Source: Orbus sasakiae (lineage in GTDB: Bacteria; Pseudomonadota; Gammaproteobacteria; Enterobacterales; Orbaceae). Taken from it: a DNA stretch of 64,000 nucleotides. The notes beneath the pieces were generated by a model that worked only from the letters and a program-made list of their open reading frames with translations, was not told where the DNA came from and made no database searches. Shown here piece after piece: positions 26,244 to 35,342 of this stretch (within the stretch, counting starts at the first letter, position 1; every line of letters starts with the position of its first letter). The stretch spans positions 1 through 64,000 of the forward strand of contig NZ_BAABHY010000015.1 of the NCBI RefSeq assembly GCF_039542345.1, written 5' to 3'. A program made the position numbers and the translations under genes.

Positions 26244-27251
26244 TTAGTCTTTGCTTAATGTTGCGACCATTACTGCTTTAATGGTATGTAAGCGGTTTTC
26301 AGCCTCATCAAACACAATACTGTGTTTTGATTCAAAGACATCATTGGTGACTTCCAAACCATTATTTAAGCCATATTGAGCCGCCATTTGTTTGCCAACA
26401 GTCGTATTCATATCATGAAATGCGGGTAAACAATGCATAAATTTAACTTGCGGGTTTTTCGTTAACTTAATAACATTTTGATTAATTTGATATGGCGTTA
26501 ATAATTTAACACGCTCATCCCACACTTCTTTTGGTTCCCCCATTGAAACCCAAACATCAGTATATAAAAAATCAACCCCACTAACGCCCTGTTCAACATC
26601 TTCCGTTAAAATAATCTTAGCACCTGTTTTGGCGGCAATCTCTTGGCATCGTTTGACTAAACCATCTTCAGGCTGACAGGCTTTGGGCGCGACTAATCGA
26701 ATCTCCATCCCCATAAGAGCGGCACCTTCCATTAACGAATTCCCCATGTTATTACGCGCATCACCTAAATAGGCAAATTTAACACTACTTAAATCACGAG
26801 TACCAATGTGCTCTTTCATGGTCATAAAATCAGCAAGAATTTGAGTTGGATGGGCTTCATTGGTTAAACCATTCCAAACGGGTACACCCGCACATTTGGC
26901 CAACGTCTCAACGATCTCCTGTCCATAACCCCGATATTGAATCCCATCATACATACGGCCTAACACGCGCGCAGTATCGGCAATCGATTCCTTATGACCA
27001 ATTTGGCTACCGCTTGGCCCCAAATATGTCACACAAGCCCCCTGATCAAATGCCCCGACTTCAAATGCACAACGTGTCCGCGTTGAGTCTTTTTCAAAAA
27101 TGAGCGCAATATTTTTACCAACCAAATATTGAGGTTCTCGCCCTTGCTTCTTTGCTTTTTTCAGATCGATTGAAAGTTCAATTAATTGATTAATTTCAGC
27201 AGGTGTGAAGTCGAGTAAGCGTAAAAAATGGCGTTGATAAAAACCGTGCAT
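26244..27251 (-). CDS. argF: Ornithine carbamoyltransferase
   Basis: Makes citrulline from ornithine and carbamoyl phosphate. 335 residues. Carbamoyl phosphate motif STRTRCAF, the HPTQ segment, DVWVSMGEP and the ornithine-site HCLPAFHD are present. AAGGAG lies upstream of the start. It is divergent from carAB, which makes its substrate. An ArgR-like box inside its promoter favours the anabolic role over a catabolic ArcB role; no arcA or arcC is nearby. Confidence 0.96.
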   Translation of the reverse strand: MHGFYQRHFLRLLDFTPAEINQLIELSIDLKKAKKQGREPQYLVGKNIALIFEKDSTRTRCAFEVGAFDQGACVTYLGPSGSQIGHKESIADTARVLGRMYDGIQYRGYGQEIVETLAKCAGVPVWNGLTNEAHPTQILADFMTMKEHIGTRDLSSVKFAYLGDARNNMGNSLMEGAALMGMEIRLVAPKACQPEDGLVKRCQEIAAKTGAKIILTEDVEQGVSGVDFLYTDVWVSMGEPKEVWDERVKLLTPYQINQNVIKLTKNPQVKFMHCLPAFHDMNTTVGKQMAAQYGLNNGLEVTNDVFESKHSIVFDEAENRLHTIKAVMVATLSKD

Positions 27252-27290
27252 AAGATCAGTCTCCTTAAAAATTCCGTATCATTGCCGATA

Positions 27291-27319
27291 ATTTTATTTG
27301 AATAATTATTCAAATTCAA
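27291..27319 (-). promoter_or_regulatory. argF promoter with embedded ARG box
   Basis: Minus-strand TTGAAT (27314-27319), 17-bp spacer, TAAAAT (27291-27296). The spacer overlaps the perfect 20-bp palindrome ATTTGAATAATTATTCAAAT (27296-27315), a near-consensus ArgR site. Repressor bound there would block polymerase. Confidence 0.75.
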
Positions 27320-27455
27320 GCTAAAGTTTTTATTAGCCCATTTACAGCCTCAATTTTGGCATAAATCTCAAAATTTAGACTTTATTATAAAAATAATTTT
27401 AATAATTTCATTTTATTTATTTAAAATATTATAATAAAATAATCGTTACTTAAGC

Positions 27456-27489
27456 TATGAATATAAATTTAAATGCATTTAAATTCATA
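27456..27489. promoter_or_regulatory. ArgR-type palindromes upstream of carA
   Basis: TGAATATAAATTTA (27458-27471) and TGCATTTAAATTCA (27474-27487) each match the ARG box (TGAAT-W4-ATTCA) with one mismatch. Together they form a nearly perfect larger palindrome centred at 27475. They lie about 40 bp upstream of the carA start. Confidence 0.6.
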
Positions 27490-27526
27490 AATAATGATTT
27501 TTTATTCAAAAAGGTTATTCCATATT

Positions 27527-28702
27527 ATGCAACCACAACCGTCACATCATCATGCACTTCTTATACTGCAAGATGGCTCACAATTTTGGGGAAAATCCAT
27601 TGGCGCCAACGGCTTAACTGTCGGGGAAGTTGTATTTAATACCTCAATGACAGGTTATCAGGAAATATTAACTGACCCTTCCTACTGCGAGCAAATTATT
27701 ACGTTAACTTATCCGCATATCGGCAATGTAGGGACAAATCAAATTGACGAAGAATCGGCCCGTATCTATGCCAAAGGACTAATTATTCGTGATTTGCCGT
27801 TAATCAGCAGTAATTTTCGTTGTGAACATGATTTATCTCATTACTTAAGCTGCCATAATATTGTGGCAATAGCCGATATAGATACACGTAAACTAACCCG
27901 CATTTTAAGAGAAAAAGGCGCATTACATGGTGCAATCATTACTGGGACATCTCCCGAACAACTGATGCAAGAGCGGGTCCCTACCTTAGCTGCTGTGAAT
28001 GCTTTTAATGGTATTAATGGCGTCGATTTAGCGAAAGTTGTTTCTACCAAACAATCCTATCACTGGCGACAAGGATCAGCGTCACTCACACACCACAGCC
28101 CAACTAACACGTTAGACACCGCGCTCCCTTATCATGTTGTTGCTTACGATTTTGGCATAAAACGAAATATTCTTCGTATGCTCGTTGATCGCGGTTGCCA
28201 AGTCACGGTTGTCCCAGCTCAAACACCCGCCAATGAGGTGCTAGCCCTTAATCCAGATGGTATATTTTTATCTAATGGCCCTGGGGATCCCGCCCCCTGT
28301 GATTATGCGATTGAGGCAATACGAAAATTTTTGCAAACCCCTATTCCTCTTTTTGGGATTTGTTTAGGTCACCAATTGCTTGCTTTAGCATGCGATGCTA
28401 AAACCACTAAAATGAAATTTGGCCATCATGGCGGGAATCATCCGGTAAAAGACCTGACCCATAACCAAGTTATGATCACGGCACAAAATCATGGTTTTGC
28501 TGTGGATGAAAAGAGCTTACCTGATCATTTGCAGATTACACATATATCACTGTTCGACGGCTCACTACAGGGGATTCACCATAAACACAAAGCCGCATTT
28601 AGTTTTCAAGGACACCCTGAAGCCAGCCCTGGACCACATGATGCGACCCGATTATTTGATCACTTTATTGAACTTATAACGATTTACAAGCAGGAGCAAT
28701 AA
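27527..28702 (+). CDS. carA: Carbamoyl phosphate synthase, small (glutaminase) subunit
   Basis: Releases ammonia from glutamine for CarB. The start at MQPQPSHHHALLIL is chosen because the family starts just before ALLxLxDG and AAGG lies upstream; an earlier in-frame ATG at 27494 falls next to the ArgR sites and has no ribosome-binding site. 391 residues. The nucleophile Cys is in FGICLGHQ, with His and Glu in GHPEASPGPHD. The carB start is 5 bp after its stop. Confidence 0.97.
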   Translation: MQPQPSHHHALLILQDGSQFWGKSIGANGLTVGEVVFNTSMTGYQEILTDPSYCEQIITLTYPHIGNVGTNQIDEESARIYAKGLIIRDLPLISSNFRCEHDLSHYLSCHNIVAIADIDTRKLTRILREKGALHGAIITGTSPEQLMQERVPTLAAVNAFNGINGVDLAKVVSTKQSYHWRQGSASLTHHSPTNTLDTALPYHVVAYDFGIKRNILRMLVDRGCQVTVVPAQTPANEVLALNPDGIFLSNGPGDPAPCDYAIEAIRKFLQTPIPLFGICLGHQLLALACDAKTTKMKFGHHGGNHPVKDLTHNQVMITAQNHGFAVDEKSLPDHLQITHISLFDGSLQGIHHKHKAAFSFQGHPEASPGPHDATRLFDHFIELITIYKQEQ

Positions 28703-28707
28703 CTGAG

Positions 28708-31700
28708 ATGGCAAAACGAACTGATATTAAAAGTATTCTGATTATTGGTGCCGGCCCGATAGTCATTGGGCAAGCTTGTGAGTTTGACTATTCTGGCGCT
28801 CAAGCATGTAAAGCGTTACGTGAAGAAGGGTATCGCGTTATTTTGGTAAACTCGAATCCAGCAACCATTATGACCGACCCGGAAATGGCTGACGCGACCT
28901 ATATTGAACCAATTCATTGGACAACGATTCGCAAAATCATTGAGCAAGAAAGACCGGATGCGATTTTACCCACAATGGGAGGCCAAACCGCCTTAAATTG
29001 TGCACTGGAGCTTGAAAAACACGGAATTCTTAAAGAATTCAATGTTGAAATGATTGGTGCAACAGCCGATGCGATTGATAAAGCGGAGGATCGCAAACGT
29101 TTTGATCAAGCCATGAAAAAGATTGGCCTTGAAACAGCACGTAGTGGCATTGCGCATACCCTGAGTGAAGCGTATCAGGTACTTGATAAAGTGGGGTTTC
29201 CTTGCATTATTCGGCCCTCTTTTACCATGGGTGGGACGGGGGGGGGAATTGCTTATAATCGTGAAGAATTTGAAGACATTTGTTTGCGGGGTCTCGATCT
29301 TTCCCCTACGAATGAGTTATTAATCGATGAATCATTGATTGGCTGGAAAGAGTACGAAATGGAAGTGGTGCGTGATAAAAATGATAATTGTATTATTGTC
29401 TGCTCAATTGAAAATTTTGATCCAATGGGGATTCATACTGGTGACTCAATTACCGTTGCACCGGCTCAAACCCTAACTGATAAAGAATATCAAATCATGC
29501 GTAATGCTTCATTAGCCGTTCTGCGTGAGATAGGTGTTGAAACTGGTGGCTCAAATGTCCAATTTTCAGTTGATCCACAAACGGGGCGTTTAATTGTTAT
29601 TGAAATGAATCCTCGTGTATCAAGGTCATCAGCTTTAGCCTCTAAAGCAACAGGATTTCCAATTGCTAAAATAGCTGCAAAACTGGCGGTAGGTTATACC
29701 CTTGATGAACTGGCTAATGATATTACTGGCGGAAAAACACCCGCGTCATTTGAACCTTCCATCGACTATGTTGTGACGAAGATACCACGTTTTAATTTTG
29801 AAAAATTTGCTGGATGCAACGATCGCTTAACCACTCAAATGAAATCGGTCGGTGAAGTAATGGCAATTGGGCGTACATTCCAAGAATCATTACAAAAAGC
29901 ATTACGTGGGCTTGAGGTGGGGGTAACAGGCTTTGATTCGAAAGTAACAAACTATTTTGATCATGATCAACTCATCAAAATTCGTCGCGAATTACAAGAA
30001 GCTGGGAGTGATCGCATTTGGTATATTGGCGACGCGTTTAGGGCCGGCTTTACGTTGGATGACGTCTTCAATCTTACGCATATTGATCGTTGGTTTTTGG
30101 TGCAGATTCAACAACTGATCAAGCTCGAGCATTCAGTGAGTCAAACATCATTAAACAAACTCGATTATCAAATGCTAAGACTTTTGAAACGCAAAGGGTT
30201 TTCAGATGCCAGACTAGCTAAACTATTACACGTTGATGAAACATTAGTTCGTCAACGTCGACATCAATTTAATCTATATCCTGTTTACAAACGGGTTGAT
30301 ACATGCGCGGCAGAATTTGCAACAAACACGGCGTATTTATATTCAACCTATGAAGATGAATGCGAAGCTTTACCACAATTTGATCGCCAAAAAATCATGA
30401 TTCTCGGCGGCGGCCCTAACCGTATTGGGCAAGGTATTGAATTTGATTATTGCTGCGTACATGCAGCACTTGCTCTTCATGAAGATGGCTTTGAAACCAT
30501 CATGGTCAACTGTAATCCTGAAACCGTATCAACTGATTATGATACATCTGATCGCTTATATTTCGAGCCTGTTACACTTGAAGATGTATTAGAGATTGTG
30601 CGCGTCGAACAACCTTATGGTGTCATTGTACAATATGGCGGGCAAACACCATTAAAATTAGCCAGAGCACTTGAGGCTGCTGGCGTGCCAATTATTGGTA
30701 CATCCCCCGATTCAATTGATCAAGCAGAGGATCGCCAGCGCTTCCAACACATCGTTGATAGCCTAAACCTAAAACAACCGGTTAATCGCACCGTCACGGA
30801 TTTAGAAAATGCCATCACCCAGGCTGAGCAAATTGGCTATCCATTGGTTGTAAGACCCTCTTATGTATTAGGAGGACGTGCGATGGAAATTGTCTATGAT
30901 GACAACGATTTGAGACGATATTTTCACACAGCAGTAAGTGAATCAAATGACGCACCAGTATTATTAGATCACTTTCTTGATGATGCTATCGAAGTCGATA
31001 TTGATGTCATCAGTGATGGTACCACGGTTGTGATTGGCGGCATTATGGAACATATTGAACAAGCGGGTGTGCATTCCGGTGACTCAGCTTGTTCATTACC
31101 CACCCATACACTATCTGCAAACACACTCAGTGCACTGCGTCAGCAAGCAAAACAATTGGCACTAGCACTAAATGTGAAGGGATTAATGAATGCACAATTT
31201 GCGGTAAAAAAAGGTGATATTTATCTCATTGAAGTCAATCCTCGAGCGGCGCGTACCGTACCTTTTGTGTCCAAAGCAACGGGAGTACCATTAGCAAAAA
31301 TTGCTGCACGGGTCATGGCTGGTCAATCATTATTGGCACAAAACGTCACACAAGAAATCATACCAAGCTACTATTGTGTCAAAGAAGTCGTACTTCCTTT
31401 TAATAAATTTAGTGGTGTTGATCCGATACTCGGCCCAGAAATGCGCTCAACAGGTGAAGTGATGGGAATAGGTAAAACATTTGCTGAGGCATTTGCTAAA
31501 GCACAACTCGGCAGTTTATCTAACATGAAAAAGCATGGTTGTGCCTTAATTTCGGTACGAGATCAAGATAAACATCGTGTTATTGAAATCGCGAACAGGT
31601 TGATTGAACATGGTTTTACGATTGATGCAACCCACGGCACCGCACACTTATTACAACAAGCGGGAATCGCTTGCCAAGTGGTAAAAAAAGAGACTGAAGG

Positions 31701-31926
31701 ACGACCCAATATTCATGATCATATTAAAAATGGTCAATACAGCTATATCTTAAATACAACGTCTGGACGTGGAGCAATTGAGGCATCTAAAATATTAAGA
31801 CGTAGTGCAATTCAATATAAGGTTCATTATGACACGACCATTAATGCCGCATTTGCGACAACGCAAGCACTTGATTACGACCCTGCCCAGCAGGTTAATG
31901 CATTGCAAACATTGTATGCTAGATGA
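28708..31926 (+). CDS. carB: Carbamoyl phosphate synthase, large subunit
   Basis: Makes carbamoyl phosphate from bicarbonate, ammonia and two ATP for arginine and pyrimidines. 1072 residues, the full family length. Two homologous ATP-grasp halves begin at KSILIIGAGPIVIGQA and MILGGGPNRIGQG; the C-terminal MGS-like allosteric domain (from about 935) ends it. The coding sequence contains a run of nine G at 29238-29246 in the first ATP-grasp glycine loop (T-G-G-G-I), striking in this AT-rich DNA. Terminator-like hairpins follow the stop. Confidence 0.98.
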   Translation: MAKRTDIKSILIIGAGPIVIGQACEFDYSGAQACKALREEGYRVILVNSNPATIMTDPEMADATYIEPIHWTTIRKIIEQERPDAILPTMGGQTALNCALELEKHGILKEFNVEMIGATADAIDKAEDRKRFDQAMKKIGLETARSGIAHTLSEAYQVLDKVGFPCIIRPSFTMGGTGGGIAYNREEFEDICLRGLDLSPTNELLIDESLIGWKEYEMEVVRDKNDNCIIVCSIENFDPMGIHTGDSITVAPAQTLTDKEYQIMRNASLAVLREIGVETGGSNVQFSVDPQTGRLIVIEMNPRVSRSSALASKATGFPIAKIAAKLAVGYTLDELANDITGGKTPASFEPSIDYVVTKIPRFNFEKFAGCNDRLTTQMKSVGEVMAIGRTFQESLQKALRGLEVGVTGFDSKVTNYFDHDQLIKIRRELQEAGSDRIWYIGDAFRAGFTLDDVFNLTHIDRWFLVQIQQLIKLEHSVSQTSLNKLDYQMLRLLKRKGFSDARLAKLLHVDETLVRQRRHQFNLYPVYKRVDTCAAEFATNTAYLYSTYEDECEALPQFDRQKIMILGGGPNRIGQGIEFDYCCVHAALALHEDGFETIMVNCNPETVSTDYDTSDRLYFEPVTLEDVLEIVRVEQPYGVIVQYGGQTPLKLARALEAAGVPIIGTSPDSIDQAEDRQRFQHIVDSLNLKQPVNRTVTDLENAITQAEQIGYPLVVRPSYVLGGRAMEIVYDDNDLRRYFHTAVSESNDAPVLLDHFLDDAIEVDIDVISDGTTVVIGGIMEHIEQAGVHSGDSACSLPTHTLSANTLSALRQQAKQLALALNVKGLMNAQFAVKKGDIYLIEVNPRAARTVPFVSKATGVPLAKIAARVMAGQSLLAQNVTQEIIPSYYCVKEVVLPFNKFSGVDPILGPEMRSTGEVMGIGKTFAEAFAKAQLGSLSNMKKHGCALISVRDQDKHRVIEIANRLIEHGFTIDATHGTAHLLQQAGIACQVVKKETEGRPNIHDHIKNGQYSYILNTTSGRGAIEASKILRRSAIQYKVHYDTTINAAFATTQALDYDPAQQVNALQTLYAR

Positions 31927-31946
31927 TAATCATTGATATGACTTGG

Positions 31947-31974
31947 TAAGCAGGTATAAATAGATGCCTGCTTA
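31947..31974 (+). terminator. Hairpin after carB
   Basis: TAAGCAGG / CCTGCTTA, 8-bp stem with a 12-nt loop, 20 bp after the carB stop. No T-run follows directly. Confidence 0.4.
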
Positions 31975-31978
31975 TCAT

Positions 31979-32019
31979 TAAGCCTCAACGTTAGAAGGCT
32001 TATTTTCGTTATTTTTTTA
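31979..32019 (+). terminator. Probable carAB terminator
   Basis: TAAGCCT / AGGCTTA stem (31979-32002, 10-nt loop) followed by TTTTCGTTATTTTTTTA, the T-rich part of which is also the first half of dispersed motif copy C. Confidence 0.6.
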
Positions 32020-32046
32020 TCATGATGGCTAATTATAGTGTAAAAA
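32001..32046 (+). repeat. Dispersed intergenic motif, copy C
   Basis: Contains both conserved halves: TATTTTCGTTATTTTTTTA (identical to copy A) and GCTAATTATAGTGTAAAAA (identical to copy B). It lies about 85 bp upstream of tehB. TATAGT within it may act as a -10 element. Confidence 0.65.
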
Positions 32047-32128
32047 CATTTATGAAATACTCATAGCCGAGGGGGTATTAGTTGACTATAATACTCAACT
32101 ATTAATCACAATTAGAGTAGGACATAAT

Positions 32129-32992
32129 ATGATAAATCATTTAATAACTTATAAAACACTACCGATCTGGAATGCAAGTACACTACCACAAGCGTTTAAA
32201 GAAATGCACAATACTCAAGTTGGCACCTGGGCTAAATTAACGATCTTAAAAGGTGAATTAAAATTTGCCATGCTTGATGAGCAAGGTGACGTCACTGAAA
32301 TGTTTGAATTTTCGGTCAGTAATCAACCTCCTTTTATCGAGCCTCAACAATGGCATAAAATTGTCAGCGTGTCTGAGGATATTGAGTGCCAACTCTGTTT
32401 TTATTGCCGTAAAGAAGATTATTGTGCAAAAAAATATGATCTCACCACAACGCACTCTGAAGTGATTGAAGCTTGTCAAATTGTAAAACCTGGTAAAGCA
32501 TTAGATCTTGGTTGCGGCTCGGGGCGCAATTCACTTTACCTGAATTTACTCGGTTTTGATGTTGATGCGGTAGATAAAAATGAACTTAGTATTGCCAAAA
32601 TTAATGCGTTTATCAGTCAAGACGAACTCAAACACATAACGGCAAATGTGTATGACATTAATCAGGCCAATTTAGCCGGTCAATATGATTTTATCATGTC
32701 AACGGTTGTAATGATGTTTTTGCAGGCAGAACGTATTCCCGCAATTATCGAAAATATGCAAGCCATCACAAAGCCGCAAGGCTATAATCTGATTGTTAGT
32801 GCAATGTCCACTGATGACTGCCCATGTAGTGTACCATTTTCATTTACCTTTAAAGAAAATGCGTTACGCAACTATTATCAAGATTGGGAAATTATTAAAT
32901 ATAATGAAAATATGGGGCAATTGCATAAAACCGATTTGCATGGCAACCGTATTAAACTTCGCTTTGCCACCTTGCTTGCTAAAAAACGCTAA
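32129..32992 (+). CDS. tehB: Tellurite-resistance SAM-dependent methyltransferase TehB, long form
   Basis: 287 residues: an N-terminal cupin-like DUF1971 domain (about 1-95) fused to a class I methyltransferase with SAM motif ALDLGCGSGRNSLYL. This fused form is the one in Haemophilus TehB; E. coli TehB has the methyltransferase part only. In known cases TehB methylates tellurite or selenium compounds and protects against oxidants. No tehA is adjacent. AGGA precedes the start. Confidence 0.9.
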   Translation: MINHLITYKTLPIWNASTLPQAFKEMHNTQVGTWAKLTILKGELKFAMLDEQGDVTEMFEFSVSNQPPFIEPQQWHKIVSVSEDIECQLCFYCRKEDYCAKKYDLTTTHSEVIEACQIVKPGKALDLGCGSGRNSLYLNLLGFDVDAVDKNELSIAKINAFISQDELKHITANVYDINQANLAGQYDFIMSTVVMMFLQAERIPAIIENMQAITKPQGYNLIVSAMSTDDCPCSVPFSFTFKENALRNYYQDWEIIKYNENMGQLHKTDLHGNRIKLRFATLLAKKR

Positions 32993-32999
32993 AACTGAT

Positions 33000-33020
33000 G
33001 ATGCCGCATGACGCGGCATC
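33000..33020. terminator. Convergent terminator between tehB and the kinase gene
   Basis: GATGCCGC / GCGGCATC, an 8-bp GC-rich stem with a 5-nt loop, in a 35-bp gap between convergent genes. T-tracts are short on both sides. Confidence 0.65.
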
Positions 33021-33027
33021 AACCATC

Positions 33028-33603
33028 CTAAAAATGTTTTAAAAGTGCTGACTCATCAATGGTAGGAGAACTATTATCAAACCGTATATGGTTTATTCCC
33101 TGCCATAAACATTTTTTTTGATTAATCCCCGCAATAAATGTATCCCAATTGTCTAATTTCCACACATCCCGTTCATTATTACGGGTGATAATACGCTCTT
33201 TCAGAATATTCGGTTGAACAAACACTTCTAAGATATGTGGTTCTACATTATGCCAATTGAATTTTTTCATACTATCTAATACATAATTTTTATCTTCAAA
33301 ATAGCTTAAAAATGGGGCATCTAAAATAACTGAATTGCCTAATTGTAAATTCTCACTGGCAATATGAAGCAGTGTTTCATACTCAAGTTTCATCACCGAT
33401 TGTTTATAATAATCGCACTGATCTCTTGCGGTTGGTTCATATCCCCGAGAGATCAGTAATTCCCCCGTAAACCGATTGGCAACAATATCTTTATCCAAAT
33501 AGCAGTAATGAAATTTTGATGCTAAAAACTTACCGACTGTTGACTTGCCTGTGCCTGCTGCCCCAATAAGAAAAATGGCTTTAATTGTTGATTTTGATTG
33601 CAT
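33028..33603 (-). CDS. P-loop small-molecule kinase, probable sugar-acid kinase
   Basis: The start at MQSKSTIKAIF is set by GGAG 7 nt upstream; a longer frame would run through an operator. 191 residues. Walker A GAAGTGKST (14-22) and a gluconokinase/APS-kinase-like (AAA_33) fold, with LDKD after the P-loop and LDAPFLS as probable Walker B. It is divergent from the iclR gene and shares its palindromic sites, so it very likely belongs to the same pathway. The neighbouring aldolase needs a 6-phosphorylated 2-keto-3-deoxy acid, and no KdgK/DgoK is in the cluster; this kinase may supply that step. The substrate is inference. Confidence 0.7.
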   Translation of the reverse strand: MQSKSTIKAIFLIGAAGTGKSTVGKFLASKFHYCYLDKDIVANRFTGELLISRGYEPTARDQCDYYKQSVMKLEYETLLHIASENLQLGNSVILDAPFLSYFEDKNYVLDSMKKFNWHNVEPHILEVFVQPNILKERIITRNNERDVWKLDNWDTFIAGINQKKCLWQGINHIRFDNSSPTIDESALLKHF

Positions 33604-33616
33604 AAAAATTGCTCCA

Positions 33617-33632
33617 TTTCGCATATGCGAAA
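33617..33632. promoter_or_regulatory. IclR operator candidate 1
   Basis: TTTCGCATATGCGAAA, a perfect 16-bp palindrome 13 bp upstream of the kinase start codon, just before its ribosome-binding site. Confidence 0.75.
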
Positions 33633-33637
33633 TTAAT

Positions 33638-33651
33638 TTCATATATGCGAA
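33638..33651. promoter_or_regulatory. IclR operator candidate 2
   Basis: TTCATATATGCGAA, the same palindrome with one changed position, 21 bp centre-to-centre from site 1, about two helical turns. Confidence 0.7.
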
Positions 33652-33770
33652 CTATTAATGTGAACTAAATTAGATATTAAACATTATGGTATAAAATGTA
33701 GTCGCAATGATAATATGATATGTTATATTTAATAAAGTAATAAAATTGAATTCTTTAACCTACTTCACAA

Positions 33771-33784
33771 TTCGCATATACGAA
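33771..33784. promoter_or_regulatory. IclR operator candidate 3
   Basis: TTCGCATATACGAA, one mismatch from the perfect palindrome, ending 4 bp before the iclR start codon and occupying the place of its ribosome-binding site. This suggests autoregulation. Confidence 0.7.
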
Positions 33785-33788
33785 TGTT

Positions 33789-34595
33789 ATGAAACGAAAT
33801 GAACACCCTATAAAGTTAAATAAATCCGCGGCAAGAACAATTGATTTGCTACTTTTGTTTGTCAGTAGTGATAAATATTTAACCCTCAATAATATTTGCG
33901 AGATGATGCAACTCCCTAAAAGTAGCACATTTGAACTGGTACAAACTTTAGTTTATAAGGGAATGATTGAAGTCAAGGACCCTGTGTTAAAAACATACGG
34001 TTTGAGCCTATTAGCTTTTGAGATAGGTAGTGCGGTTATTACCAATATGGGGGTCGCTGATGCGGCAAGGCCATTTATACAGGAATTAAATCGTCAAACA
34101 GGAAGTACCGTATTTTTGGGCGTTGAAGATAAAGGCAAAATTGTTTATATCGATAAAGCAGAAAACCACTCAACGATTAAACCGACAGCTAAATTGGGTT
34201 CAAGACGTTACTTGCATACGACTGGTTTGGGCAAAGCATTGCTTTGCGCGTATTCAGACCAAAAAATAATGACAATTTTAGGTGATGAACCCTATCCAAG
34301 CAAAACACCGCTATCACACACCAACTCTGCGAGCATACTTGAAGATGCACGTAAAACAAGGGAGCGGGGCTATGCGATTGATGATAGAGAAGATAATTTA
34401 GACATGTACTGCATTAGTTCAGCTATCTATAACCATGAAAATGAACCCGTAGCCTCGTTTAGTGTGGCGAGTTTTTATAGTGGTATGACGGAAGAAAAAG
34501 AAAAATTAATTGCAAAGTTAGTAAAAGAAACCGCAGCTCAGATTTCAAGAAAATTAGGCTTTACAGGTAATAAACTTTACCAAATGAAGTCTTAA
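33789..34595 (+). CDS. IclR-family transcriptional regulator of the sugar-acid cluster
   Basis: 268 residues. N-terminal winged helix (AARTIDLLLLF, then LNNICEMMQLPKSSTFELVQTL) and a C-terminal IclR effector domain with LHTTGLGKALL. IclR proteins such as KdgR sense sugar-acid intermediates. It is divergent from the kinase gene and followed after 22 bp by the aldolase and then the transporter. No good ribosome-binding site is visible; operator 3 lies directly upstream of the ATG. Confidence 0.9.
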   Translation: MKRNEHPIKLNKSAARTIDLLLLFVSSDKYLTLNNICEMMQLPKSSTFELVQTLVYKGMIEVKDPVLKTYGLSLLAFEIGSAVITNMGVADAARPFIQELNRQTGSTVFLGVEDKGKIVYIDKAENHSTIKPTAKLGSRRYLHTTGLGKALLCAYSDQKIMTILGDEPYPSKTPLSHTNSASILEDARKTRERGYAIDDREDNLDMYCISSAIYNHENEPVASFSVASFYSGMTEEKEKLIAKLVKETAAQISRKLGFTGNKLYQMKS

Positions 34596-34617
34596 GTTTT
34601 ACCATTGGAGATTATGT

Positions 34618-35268
34618 ATGTATCGTAAATTAGAAAACTTAAATAAAATTATTGACTCAGGTATTGTTTTAATTGTGAGATTACCAACAGAACAAGCGTC
34701 AATAAAAGTGGCAGAAGCTGCTATTGCAGGCGGAATCACGGTCATTGAGATTCCAATGGCGGTACCCAACGCTTTAGGCGTTGTTAAATTTTTATCTGAC
34801 AAGTATCGTGATAAAGGTATCTTAGTTGGTGTTGGAACCGTGTTAGATGGCGAAACAGCAAGGGCAGCAATATTAGCTGGTGCTGAACTACTCGTCAGTC
34901 CAAACCTCAATCCGGATATGATTAAAGTCGCGAATCGTTATCAAGCGATCACATTAAGTGGCGCATACACACCAACTGAAATTCAAAATACGCTAGAGGC
35001 GGGTGCAGATATTGTGAAATTATTCCCGGCTGAATTTGTTAGTCCTAATTACATTAAATCCGTCTTGGCACCATTATCCCATGCTCCTATATCGCCAACA
35101 GGTGGTGTAACGCCCGAAAATGTTCATGAATGGTTTGCAGCTGGGGCAGTCTGTGTCGGTGTTGCAAGCTATATCACAAAAGCGGCTGGGCAAGATAATG
35201 ACTATAGTAAAGTCACTAAAGCTGCGCAAACGTTTATTGCTGCGGTCAATAAAGCCAAAAATCAATAA
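34618..35268 (+). CDS. KDPG/KDPGal aldolase family protein, DgoA-like
   Basis: 216 residues, a TIM-barrel class I aldolase. The Schiff-base Lys is Lys134 (DIVKLFPAE), with Glu44 (VIEIPM) and Arg21 (IVRLP); GVGTVLDGE and SPTGGVTPENV follow. The EIP(L/M) form after the catalytic Glu, and GGVTPEN, resemble E. coli DgoA (2-dehydro-3-deoxy-6-phosphogalactonate aldolase) more than Eda, where Arg49 follows. The products would be pyruvate and glyceraldehyde-3-phosphate. GGAG precedes the start. Operon with iclR upstream and the MFS gene downstream. Confidence 0.88.
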   Translation: MYRKLENLNKIIDSGIVLIVRLPTEQASIKVAEAAIAGGITVIEIPMAVPNALGVVKFLSDKYRDKGILVGVGTVLDGETARAAILAGAELLVSPNLNPDMIKVANRYQAITLSGAYTPTEIQNTLEAGADIVKLFPAEFVSPNYIKSVLAPLSHAPISPTGGVTPENVHEWFAAGAVCVGVASYITKAAGQDNDYSKVTKAAQTFIAAVNKAKNQ

Positions 35269-35342
35269 CACTTATTAATACAAAATAAAGACATTCTTTT
35301 AGGATGTCTCAGGAATCTTTTTGTCTAAAAAAGGGGAAAAGT

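Noticed and set aside
27457..27639. Short frame upstream of carA as a leader peptide
   Set aside because: It overlaps the ArgR palindrome and runs into carA in another frame; no run of Arg codons or attenuator structure.
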